NCBI GenBank assembly: GCA_051252075.1
Contig: JBPOFU010000135.1
Location: 1-6,028 of the forward strand
Length of the DNA stretch: 6,028 bases
Direction: 5' to 3'
From: Oceanococcus sp051252075
GTDB taxonomy: Bacteria; Pseudomonadota; Gammaproteobacteria; Nevskiales; Oceanococcaceae
Each line of letters begins with the position of its first letter. The first letter of the stretch is position 1. A program made the translations under genes and the position numbers. This document shows positions 1 through 5,698 of this stretch, piece after piece. Under the pieces are notes generated by a model. It did no database searches and was not told the DNA's origin. It saw only the letters and a program-made list of their open reading frames with translations.

Positions 1-5
1 GTTCT

Positions 6-32
6 GGGTTGAAATATTCAGTCGCTCAACCC
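6..32. repeat. Short inverted repeat upstream of the precursor gene
   Basis: GGGTTGA at 6-12 is perfectly complementary to TCAACCC at 26-32, with a 13-base loop. It is not followed by a T-run, so it is not a standard terminator for a gene to the left. It could be the end of an upstream unit or a protein-binding site. Its distance of about 140 bases from the precursor start makes a direct operator role uncertain. A 7-base stem can occur by chance. Confidence 0.3.
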
Positions 33-160
33 TGAAGTCAAAATCGCCTATATTTTAGCGTCGGCGTTAGATAAGTGTGAAAACCTCGGTCTGTGCCAGT
101 ATCCACGGACGCGATATTTTGACTTGCGGCCGAATTCTTGGGGGTGTCCCCGTAATGTGT

Positions 161-165
161 AGGAG
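161..165 (+). promoter_or_regulatory. Ribosome binding site of the precursor gene
   Basis: AGGAG lies 9 bases before the ATG at 175. It is a strong Shine-Dalgarno match and fixes the start of the precursor gene. Strong initiation fits a peptide precursor that must be made in excess of its modifying enzymes. I could not find a convincing -35/-10 pair for sigma-70 in the 174 bases upstream. Related operons are often driven by ECF sigma factors, whose promoters I cannot call here. Confidence 0.7.
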
Positions 166-174
166 ATTCAAAAT

Positions 175-597
175 ATGAAGAAGCAATTGGGTAAATCGAT
201 ATTGTTGACCTCAGGTTCCGCTTTAGCTTTGTCTTTGGCCATGTCCACCGGTGTTCAAGCAGAGCAAAATCCTTTCCACGTTGCAGACTTGGGGAGTGGC
301 TACTTACAGCTTGCGGAAGGCAAATGTGGCGAAGCCAAGTGTGGCGCTGACAAAGCCAAAGAAGCCAAATGCGGTGAAGGCAAGTGCGGTGCTGACAAGG
401 CCAAAGAAGCAAAGTGTGGTGAAGGCAAGTGCGGTGCAGACAAGGCCAAAGAAGCAAAGTGTGGCGAAGGAAAATGCGGCGGTGATAAAGCCAAAGAAGC
501 CAAATGCGGCGAAGGCAAATGTGGTGAAGGAAAATGCGGCGCTGACAAAGTGAAAGAAACCAGCAAGGGCGTACGTGAGCAACTTATCGGCAAATAA
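175..597 (+). CDS. hvfA: HvfA-like secreted RiPP metallophore precursor with EGKCG/EAKCG repeats
   Basis: This 140-residue protein is the probable substrate of the two downstream genes. Residues 1-29 form a Sec signal peptide: a KKQLGK n-region, a hydrophobic core, and a likely cut after VQA (A29). A spacer (about 30-47) leads into five 15-residue blocks (48-122) built from EGKCG, EAKCG and ADKAK-type pentapeptides, then a Lys-rich tail ending in QLIGK. There are 11 Cys (51, 56, 66, 71, 81, 86, 96, 101, 111, 116, 121), six in EGKCG and five in EAKCG, and no Cys elsewhere. In the Haemophilus HvfA family, Cys in EGKCG motifs are converted to oxazolone/thioamide groups that bind copper, acting outside the cytoplasm. 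Adjacency to DUF692 and DUF2063 genes makes the assignment strong. Modification of the EAKCG sites is inference. The start is set by AGGAG at 161-165. Confidence 0.9.
   Translation: MKKQLGKSILLTSGSALALSLAMSTGVQAEQNPFHVADLGSGYLQLAEGKCGEAKCGADKAKEAKCGEGKCGADKAKEAKCGEGKCGADKAKEAKCGEGKCGGDKAKEAKCGEGKCGEGKCGADKVKETSKGVREQLIGK
316..540 (+). repeat. Five tandem 45-base repeats inside the precursor gene
   Basis: Five in-frame 45-base units start at 316, 361, 406, 451 and 496. Unit 1 reads EGKCG-EAKCG-ADKAK, units 2-4 read EAKCG-EGKCG-ADKAK (GDKAK in unit 4), and unit 5 replaces the ADKAK spacer with a further EGKCG. The units differ at many third codon positions (for example GAAGCCAAATGC against GAAGCAAAGTGT) while the peptide hardly changes. 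This suggests selection on the peptide as well as duplication. Units 2 and 3 are the most alike in DNA. The repeat number could change by slippage or unequal recombination without breaking the frame. Confidence 0.9.
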
Positions 598-1459
598 GTC
601 GAATATCTTGGCGGCCGCACCGGTGAATCCGGTTGCGGCCGCTGGCCTTGGTCTGCGGCGTGATTTTCTGAGGCAATTTTTGCAGCAGCGCCCGAAGAAT
701 GTCGATTTTCTCGAAGTCGCGCCGGAGAACTGGATCGGCATAGGCGGGCGGCTAGGGCGCCAGTTTGCTGAAGCCGTTGCCGACTACCCGCTGTATTGTC
801 ACGGTTTGTCTTTGGATATAGGCGGGCCACGCGAGTTGGATCGTAATTTCATCGCCCAGCTCAAAACCTTTCTGGATGCCAACAAGGTCGTGATGTATTC
901 CGAGCATTTGAGTGCGTGTGGTGATGATGGCCACATGTACGACTTGATGCCGATACCATTCACCGAAGAAGCGGTGAAGTACGTGGCTGCACGTATACGT
1001 CAGGTGCAGGATCAGTTGGAACGCACCCTGATCATAGAAAACGTGTCCTACTACGCAGCGCCTGGTGCGCAGATGCGTGAAATAGATTTTCTACTGGCTG
1101 TTTTGGCTGAAGCCGACTGCCAGTTGTTGCTGGATGTGAATAACATAGTCGTGAATAGCATTAACCACGCGTACGACGCAGTAGAGTTTCTGCAAGCTAT
1201 CCCAGTCGAACGTATTGCCTACGGCCATATCGCCGGGCACGACTATGAAGCGGAAGACTTGCGTGTAGATACTCATGGGCAGCCTGTGGATTCTGCGGTG
1301 TGGGATTTATTGGATACCACGTACGAGCGTTTTGGCGTTTTCCCAACCCTGCTTGAGCGTGATTTTAATATCCCGGCGTGGTCTGAATTGATGGGCGAAG
1401 TGGACCGCATTCATCATGCGCAAAGCCGATGTGCCCAGTCGGAGCAGGCCTGTGCCTGA
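575..1459 (+). CDS. hvfB: HvfB-like DUF692 multinuclear non-heme iron oxidase (MNIO)
   Basis: This 294-residue TIM-barrel DUF692 enzyme is related to MbnB. Family members use two or three iron atoms and O2 to oxidise Cys residues in a partner peptide; here the target should be the precursor at 175-597. Visible motifs, in order, are GLGLRRDF (24-31), FLEVAPENW (45-53), HGLSLDIGG (76-84), SEHLSACGDDGH (109-120), ENVSYY (155-160), LLLDVNNIVVNS (184-195), GHIAGH (217-222), DTHG (232-235) and LLERDF (259-264). The His, Glu, Asp and Asn residues expected to bind iron and to shape the site are all there, so the enzyme looks intact. The listed start is a GTG at 575, 23 bases inside the precursor gene, with AAGG at 565-568 in front. 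A GTG at 623 is a possible later start that keeps the whole conserved domain. It acts in the cytoplasm with the HvfC-like partner. Confidence 0.92.
   Translation: MSNLSANKSNILAAAPVNPVAAAGLGLRRDFLRQFLQQRPKNVDFLEVAPENWIGIGGRLGRQFAEAVADYPLYCHGLSLDIGGPRELDRNFIAQLKTFLDANKVVMYSEHLSACGDDGHMYDLMPIPFTEEAVKYVAARIRQVQDQLERTLIIENVSYYAAPGAQMREIDFLLAVLAEADCQLLLDVNNIVVNSINHAYDAVEFLQAIPVERIAYGHIAGHDYEAEDLRVDTHGQPVDSAVWDLLDTTYERFGVFPTLLERDFNIPAWSELMGEVDRIHHAQSRCAQSEQACA
611..642 (+). promoter_or_regulatory. Strong hairpin after the precursor stop, at the start of hvfB
   Basis: GCGGCCGCACCGG (611-623) pairs with CCGGTTGCGGCCGC (629-642). This gives a 9-pair outer stem, one bulged T (633), a 4-pair inner stem and a 5-base loop (624-628). 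The hairpin begins 13 bases after the precursor stop and lies within the first codons of hvfB. There is no T-run after it, so it is not a standard intrinsic terminator. It could protect the 3' end of a precursor message, reduce read-through, or limit hvfB translation, all of which would favour precursor over enzyme. The structure is seen; its role is inference. Confidence 0.65.
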
Positions 1460-2219
1460 AGCAATCGAGAACTTCCAGCAGGTACAGCGCAGCTTCTCGC
1501 TGCATTTGCGTGATCCGGAACACGCGCCTGCGCCTGTCGGCATCGAAGATCGCCGCATGCAGATATATCGGCGCCTGTTTTACAACAATATTCTAGGATT
1601 TTTGGCGCAAGCCTTTCCGGTTTTACGACTCATAACTGAAGACGAACAATGGCACAAATTGATGCGTCGCTTCTATGCTCAGCACCGCTGCCGTCGCCCG
1701 CAGTTCTATCAACTTGCCGAAGAGTTTCTTGAATTTCTGCAGGAGGATGTAGATCCAGGTGCACCGGCTTTTCGTTTGGAGTTGGCACACTACGAATGGA
1801 TGGAATTGGTGCTTGCGATTGATCCCGCAGCAGCTCCAGCATTTGAAGCCTGTAAGGTTTTGGGCGAGTCAGCGCGTCCGGTCTTCAGCCCTTGGTTAGA
1901 GGTGCTGACCTATCAATGGCCGGTGCATCAGATTGGGCCGGACAATTTGCCAGACGAACTGCCGCAGCAGGTGACCTGTTTGCTGGTATTCCGTACGCTC
2001 GATGAGGATGTGTCCTTTCTGCAGATCAATGTGCTCACAGCGCGTTTGATCGAGCTGCTCAGGAACGAGGGTGTCAAGCTTCAAGAGGCGCTAGAACAAG
2101 TGGCGCAAGAGGCGCAGTTGCCTGCACAGCAGGTTTTGGCCTTCGGCACCGAATTAGTCGCAGATCTTATACGCCGCGGAGTGATTCTGGGGCAGGAGCC
2201 AAGCTCAATTGGGGATTAG
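1452..2219 (+). CDS. hvfC: HvfC-like DUF2063 partner protein for peptide modification
   Basis: This is a DUF2063 protein of about 255 residues. Its N-terminal helical domain is clear from the segments RRMQIYRRLFYNNILGFL, AFPVLRLI, WHKLMRRFYAQHRC and FLEFLQ (about 35-97), followed by LELAHYEWMEL (109-119). The C-terminal half is less conserved. In HvfBC and MbnBC systems this protein forms a complex with the DUF692 enzyme and helps to bind the precursor peptide; it has no known catalytic activity of its own. I chose the GTG at 1452 because GGAG (1441-1444) lies 7 bases before it and the family's conserved region begins soon after. This gives an 8-base overlap with the hvfB stop. An ATG at 1416 would add 12 residues but has no clear ribosome binding site. 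No DoxX (HvfD) gene follows, unlike many hvf operons. The 3' end overlaps the convergent dehydrogenase gene. Confidence 0.9.
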   Translation: MPEAIENFQQVQRSFSLHLRDPEHAPAPVGIEDRRMQIYRRLFYNNILGFLAQAFPVLRLITEDEQWHKLMRRFYAQHRCRRPQFYQLAEEFLEFLQEDVDPGAPAFRLELAHYEWMELVLAIDPAAAPAFEACKVLGESARPVFSPWLEVLTYQWPVHQIGPDNLPDELPQQVTCLLVFRTLDEDVSFLQINVLTARLIELLRNEGVKLQEALEQVAQEAQLPAQQVLAFGTELVADLIRRGVILGQEPSSIGD

Positions 2220-3362
2220 CTGCAACAGTTGCCCATTGCGCGAATCGGTTAACAAATAAATCATGCCATCGGCACCAACGCGGACGTCGCGTATGCGTTG
2301 TGGTTGCTCGGCCAGAGGTTGGTAGCGGATTTCTTCAAGGATTTTCCCCTCGCTGATACGCAGACGAACCAAAGTCTGAAATTTCAGTGCCCCGACCAAA
2401 ATATCACCCTGCCAGTCAGGGAAGGCGGTGCCTTGGTAAAAGGCCAAGCCCGATGGTGCAATTGAGGGCTTCCAGTAGTGCAGTGGCTGTTCTAGTCCCG
2501 CTTGCTCGGTGCCTACGCCTATGGAAAACCCAGTGCCATATTCCTCGCCATAGCTGATCGTGGGCCAGCCGTAGTTGTTGCCTGCGATCAGTGCATTCAG
2601 TTCATCGCCACCCTGTGGGCCATGTTCCAGTTCCCAGATTTGGTTGTCACTGGGGTGTAAGGCCAAACCTTGTGGATTGCGGTGGCCAATACTGTACAGA
2701 GCGGGGTGGGCACCTGCTGTTGTGATGTAGGGGTTGTCTTTTGGAATGCTGCCATCTGCGTTCAGCCGCAAGATGCTACCAGCAGGGTCGCTGATGTCTT
2801 GCGCTCGTTCTCTGTCACCGCGATCGCCTATGCTCAAAAACAGATAACCCTTGCGATCAAACACGATGCGCGAACCGAAATGTTGTTTGCGTCCTGTTGT
2901 TTTGGGTAGTTGAAACAGCAATTGCCAATCTGTCAGTTCGGCTCGGCCGTCAGCCGTTTTGCTCAGACGGCCGCGGCCCAAACTGGTGCCGTAGTTGTCT
3001 TCGCCGTCGCTGTAACTCAAATACACCCAGTTATTTTTGCTGCTGTATTGCGGATGCAGGGCGACATCGAGCAAGCCGCCTTGGCCACGATGAGCCACTT
3101 CCGGGACGCCGTCTACGGCACTGCGTTGGTCGCCTTGGAGCATGATCAGTTGCCCCGGCTTCTGGGTGATGAGGTAGCCACCTTTGGGCAAGAAAGCGAG
3201 CCCCCACGGTTGGTCTAAATTGCTCGCCAGCACTTGCGTTTGAAATGGTGCAGGCGTGATCTCCAGCGGTGGGTTGCCTTTGCAGGCGGCAGTCGTCAGC
3301 GCGAGTAGCAGTGCAAGATTTAGGGATGCGACTTTTAACGTGTTCATTGCTCTGTTGTTCAT
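2205..3362 (-). CDS. Exported PQQ-dependent aldose sugar dehydrogenase (YliI/Asd-like)
   Basis: This 385-residue six-bladed beta-propeller belongs to the glucose/sorbosone dehydrogenase family. It should oxidise aldose sugars to lactones with pyrroloquinoline quinone in the periplasm. Key segments are QPWGLAFLP (51-59), GQGGLLDVALHP (93-104), QHFGSRIVFD (160-169, H161 being the likely catalytic base), SIGDRGDR (177-184), GHRNPQGLALHP (226-237, with a PQQ-contacting Arg), EHGPQGGDELN (246-256), NNYGWP (262-267) and RIRDVRVGADG (356-366). The layout matches E. coli YliI throughout. The N-terminus is a signal peptide ending near TTAACKGN; Cys27 might be lipidated, but the Thr at -3 makes the lipobox imperfect. 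The start could also be Met6 (ATG at 3345-3347), since neither start has a well-spaced ribosome binding site. It lies 33 bases after the DUF3228 gene and is probably co-transcribed. Its last 15 bases overlap hvfC, tail to tail. No PQQ synthesis gene is in view. Confidence 0.92.
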   Translation of the reverse strand: MNNRAMNTLKVASLNLALLLALTTAACKGNPPLEITPAPFQTQVLASNLDQPWGLAFLPKGGYLITQKPGQLIMLQGDQRSAVDGVPEVAHRGQGGLLDVALHPQYSSKNNWVYLSYSDGEDNYGTSLGRGRLSKTADGRAELTDWQLLFQLPKTTGRKQHFGSRIVFDRKGYLFLSIGDRGDRERAQDISDPAGSILRLNADGSIPKDNPYITTAGAHPALYSIGHRNPQGLALHPSDNQIWELEHGPQGGDELNALIAGNNYGWPTISYGEEYGTGFSIGVGTEQAGLEQPLHYWKPSIAPSGLAFYQGTAFPDWQGDILVGALKFQTLVRLRISEGKILEEIRYQPLAEQPQRIRDVRVGADGMIYLLTDSRNGQLLQLIPN

Positions 3363-3395
3363 CCTGCTTTATCCAATTTCATTACGCGCTGAGTT

Positions 3396-3974
3396 TCAAT
3401 CAGATTGCGTTTTTCGCGGCACACGCCAATTCGCGTGACGCGACCAAAACTCTACGCTTTTCTTATACGCCTCTCGATCTAGCGGCACACCGGAACCACC
3501 TTCTTCTACGCCCAAGGCGTTACGTAGCATGGTGATTGGGGCCAGCGGTATTTCCTCGGCTTCACTCGTGGCTAGGCAACCGACCACACCCCAGGGTGTT
3601 TTGATCTTGTCGCCTTCTTTATGCAATTGTTCACGGTCGTACAAAATCACCAAGAGGTAATTGGCCAGCGGCGGTTCGACGCCTTCAAACCAGCGGTTCA
3701 ATACCGCCAGTTCTTTCTTGTTGCGGGCTTCATAAGCCGAGTGCAGCAGGTGTTCATTCTGTGCCGTTATGGGAACAGCGGCGACACGCGAACTGGTCCA
3801 GTTCTTATAGACATAGAGCTTACAAAAAGCGGCATAGCCATCCAATATTTTTTCCGGCTCATGGGCATTAATGTAGTCCTCAAAGCTCTGTGCATCCGTG
3901 CCAGTGATGGCATTGCGCCGTCCGTCTTTGGGGAACAGACGACCTTTGGCAAATCGGGTCAGGGTGATATTCAC
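3396..3974 (-). CDS. DUF3228 family protein of unknown function
   Basis: This is a 192-residue soluble protein with no signal peptide or membrane segment. The C-terminal part carries the segments I associate with DUF3228: KTPWGVVG (125-132), PLAPITMLRNALG (143-155), EEGGSGVPLDREAY (157-170) and KSVEFWSRHA (172-181). The family has no established function, to my knowledge, and I do not propose one. The start is a GTG at 3972-3974. GGAG lies 9 bases upstream on the - strand (3984-3987), which supports this start. It is the first gene of a - strand pair with the PQQ-dependent dehydrogenase, 33 bases apart, so the two are probably expressed together. A functional link is not shown. It is divergent from the efflux operon, with about 150 bases between. 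The family name comes from memory of the motif, so confidence in the gene exceeds confidence in the name. Confidence 0.78.
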   Translation of the reverse strand: MNITLTRFAKGRLFPKDGRRNAITGTDAQSFEDYINAHEPEKILDGYAAFCKLYVYKNWTSSRVAAVPITAQNEHLLHSAYEARNKKELAVLNRWFEGVEPPLANYLLVILYDREQLHKEGDKIKTPWGVVGCLATSEAEEIPLAPITMLRNALGVEEGGSGVPLDREAYKKSVEFWSRHANWRVPRKTQSD

Positions 3975-4080
3975 GGTATAGGGCTCCAGGACTGTCCGCA
4001 GATGAGGGGATTGATGCTTTGGAGATTAGCAGTTTGCTGGTGATGAGGCGGCTAATCGGCTAAGGCTGTACCGGCAATTA

Positions 4081-4116
4081 GTTTGTTTAGTATTGACTGA
4101 ACAATATGAAACAAAC
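4081..4116. promoter_or_regulatory. Nested 36-base dyad, probable operator of the GbsR/MarR-type regulator
   Basis: The left half is GTTTGTTTAGTATTGACT and the right half GAACAATATGAAACAAAC. The outer arms GTTTGTTT (4081-4088) and AAACAAAC (4109-4116) match perfectly over 8 bases. The inner arms TATTG (4091-4095) and CAATA (4102-4106) match over 5. Both pairs share the same centre, between 4098 and 4099, so 26 of 36 bases are symmetric. The dyad ends 11 bases before the regulator ATG at 4128, where a bound dimer could block transcription or translation of the efflux operon. The symmetry is seen; binding by the adjacent regulator is inferred from autoregulation being common in MarR-type systems. 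Confidence 0.65.
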
Positions 4117-4127
4117 ACACTCTCTTG

Positions 4128-4610
4128 ATGAATACGTTAGATCCGGCAGCAGCCGACTTTATAGAACGCATGGGCTTAAGCTTGGAAGGCGACGGGTTAC
4201 CTCGCATTGCAGGCCGCATGTGGGGTTTTTTCATCATAAACGGCGGGCCTTGTAGCTTCGCTGATTTAGCGCAGCGTTTGCAGGTGTCGCGCGGTAGCGT
4301 GAGTACCAATGCGAGGTTATTGCGCTCGCTGGGTATTTTGCAGCGCGTCGCGCGCCCAGGTGATCGGCAGGATTACTACCAGTTGGCGGAAAACCCCTAT
4401 GAGTCATTGTTGAGTGGGTATATAGAACGCGTCAATGGCACCTGTGCCAACGCAGAGACCGCACTGAAACAACTACCGCCCAGTTACAAACAAGCCAAAC
4501 AACGCTTGCGAGATATGCACGATTTTTACAGCACCGTCTCTTTACGCACACAAGAACTCGTCGACGACATGCGCCAAAAGTCCCGACAACACGCAAGGAA
4601 AGCATCATGA
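4128..4610 (+). CDS. GbsR/MarR-type winged-helix regulator of the efflux operon
   Basis: This 160-residue protein is a DNA-binding regulator with a MarR-like winged helix in the GbsR style. Residues 10-40 form a lead-in helix (GLPRIAGRMWGFFIINGG). The helix-turn-helix spans about 43-70 (SFADLAQRLQVSRGSVSTNARLL is its core), and the wing is about 71-86 (LQRVARPGDRQDYYQL). The C-terminal region (about 92-150) is helical and probably forms the dimer. I chose the ATG at 4128 over the adjacent TTG at 4125. There is no clear ribosome binding site before either, so translation may be weak or use a short leader. The stop overlaps the adaptor start by ATGA (4607-4610), placing the gene first in an efflux operon that it presumably represses. 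The inducer cannot be told from the sequence. The dyad at 4081-4116 is its likely target. Confidence 0.88.
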   Translation: MNTLDPAAADFIERMGLSLEGDGLPRIAGRMWGFFIINGGPCSFADLAQRLQVSRGSVSTNARLLRSLGILQRVARPGDRQDYYQLAENPYESLLSGYIERVNGTCANAETALKQLPPSYKQAKQRLRDMHDFYSTVSLRTQELVDDMRQKSRQHARKAS

Positions 4611-5698
4611 GTAGCCGTTCGACCCTTCCCCCAGCTTGGATCGCGGGTGGCATATTTGTACTAGTCAGTCTGTGGTTAGCCTCGGGTATGTTTTTCGATG
4701 AGGACGCTGTGCTTGCTGAATCCGAGAGCAGCGAGGCCATCCCTAAGGTGCGCGTGCGCGTGATGGACTCAGCTGCTCAAGACTTAACCCGTGAGGCATT
4801 GTCTAGCGCTCGAACTGCGCCTGTTCGTGAGGTGACCTTGCGCGCTGAACAAAGTGGCCGCTTGACGGAAATTTTGGTGGAGCGTGGGCAGCAGGTTCGT
4901 GCGGGAGAACTCATTGCTCGCTTAGATACCGGCGATAGGCTTGCCACCATGCAACGTGCCAAAGCCTTGCGAGATCAAAGAGAGCTGGAAATTAAAGCTG
5001 CACAGCGCTTGCACAAGCAATCGGTGATCAGCGATGTGGAATTGGCTGGCGCGCATTCCAATCTATTGCAAGCCAAAGCGGAATGGCAAAAGGCGAAAAC
5101 TGCCTTAGATAATTGCGAGATTCGCGCCCCGTTCGATGGCGTATTGGAAACCAGGAAACTTGATATTGGTCATTACTCTAGTGTGGGCGATGAGTTCGGT
5201 CACTTCATACAACAACAGCCGTTCCTAGTAAAAGCACAGGTTCCAGAAGACGTCATCGTGTTTCTGAAAACTGGCCAGAGTGCACGTGCACGTTTGCCTG
5301 ATGGCCGTGAAGTTGATGGCCTGTTGCGCTATGTCGCGACTCAGGCGGATGCTGGGTCGCGGACGTATCCGGTGGAATTGGAGGTGCGTGGATTGGCCGA
5401 ACCGGTCATCGCGGGTGGCTCAGCAGTCCTCATGTTACCGCTGGAGTTGGTGCGTGCTCATGTCTTGCAACCGTCGTCATTGGCGCTGAATGACGCTGGC
5501 GAGTTTGGGGTCAAAGCAGTGAATGATCAGGGGGTAGTCGAGTTTCATAGCGCGCGAATTGCACAAGCCAATCAGGATGAAATTTGGTTGACCGGATTGC
5601 CGGAAATGCTACGCATCATCACTGTAGGACAGGGCTTTGTGAGCACCGGAGATGTGGTGGAGCCTGTGGTTGCTGGGGCCAGCGAGCCTGAAGCATGA
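4607..5698 (+). CDS. RND efflux periplasmic adaptor (MFP/HlyD family)
   Basis: This 363-residue adaptor should link an inner-membrane RND pump to an outer-membrane channel. Residues 11-29 form an N-terminal membrane anchor (WIAGGIFVLVSLWLASGMF) with no lipobox. The two halves of the lipoyl-like domain are about 77-108 (LRAEQSGRLTEILVERGQ and following, ending in ARLD) and 168-195 (DNCEIRAPFDGVLETRKL). Between them is a fairly short alpha-hairpin (about 110-167). A beta-barrel (about 205-280, including VKAQVPEDV) and a membrane-proximal domain (about 285-350) follow. The order matches MFP subunits of tripartite pumps. The ATG at 4607 overlaps the regulator stop by 4 bases and has AAGGAA (4595-4600) 6 bases before it. 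Its own stop overlaps the permease start by ATGA. The substrate is unknown. No outer-membrane factor gene is in the window. Confidence 0.92.
   Translation: MSSRSTLPPAWIAGGIFVLVSLWLASGMFFDEDAVLAESESSEAIPKVRVRVMDSAAQDLTREALSSARTAPVREVTLRAEQSGRLTEILVERGQQVRAGELIARLDTGDRLATMQRAKALRDQRELEIKAAQRLHKQSVISDVELAGAHSNLLQAKAEWQKAKTALDNCEIRAPFDGVLETRKLDIGHYSSVGDEFGHFIQQQPFLVKAQVPEDVIVFLKTGQSARARLPDGREVDGLLRYVATQADAGSRTYPVELEVRGLAEPVIAGGSAVLMLPLELVRAHVLQPSSLALNDAGEFGVKAVNDQGVVEFHSARIAQANQDEIWLTGLPEMLRIITVGQGFVSTGDVVEPVVAGASEPEA

Noticed and set aside
141..151. GGGG-TGT-CCCC mini-palindrome just upstream of the precursor gene
   Set aside because: A 4-base stem with a 3-base loop is short and easily arises by chance. 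It could be an operator, but nothing further supports it.
119..158. TTGACT at 119-124 as a -35 element for the precursor gene
   Set aside because: No -10 match lies 16-18 bases downstream; the nearest candidate, TAATGT at 153-158, is far too distant.
316..540. CRISPR-like array
   Set aside because: The repeats are directly tandem without unique spacers, are in frame and code for the EGKCG/EAKCG protein.
127..642. NotI and EcoRI sites (GCGGCCGC at 611 and 635, GAATTC at 132) suggesting cloning linker sequence
   Set aside because: The hvfB frame runs through the two GCGGCCGC sites without a break and the genes form a natural operon, so these are ordinary genomic matches. The two NotI sites are the hairpin arms.
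300..830. Long antisense open frames over the precursor gene (38-457, 300-830 and 304-741 on the - strand)
   Set aside because: They mirror the 45-base repeat, give low-complexity Pro/Ser/His or Ala/Phe peptides with no known domain, and lie opposite a well-supported gene.
2670..3535. Several + strand open frames (2670-2909, 2897-3145, 2910-3218, 3256-3438, 3269-3535)
   Set aside because: They lie opposite the dehydrogenase and DUF3228 genes, show no domain or signal, and have no ribosome binding sites in a sensible context.
4039..4063. CGGCTAAT-CGGCTAAG direct repeat in the 3975-4127 intergenic region
   Set aside because: Only two short copies of an 8-base unit, with no clear relation to a promoter or start; likely chance.
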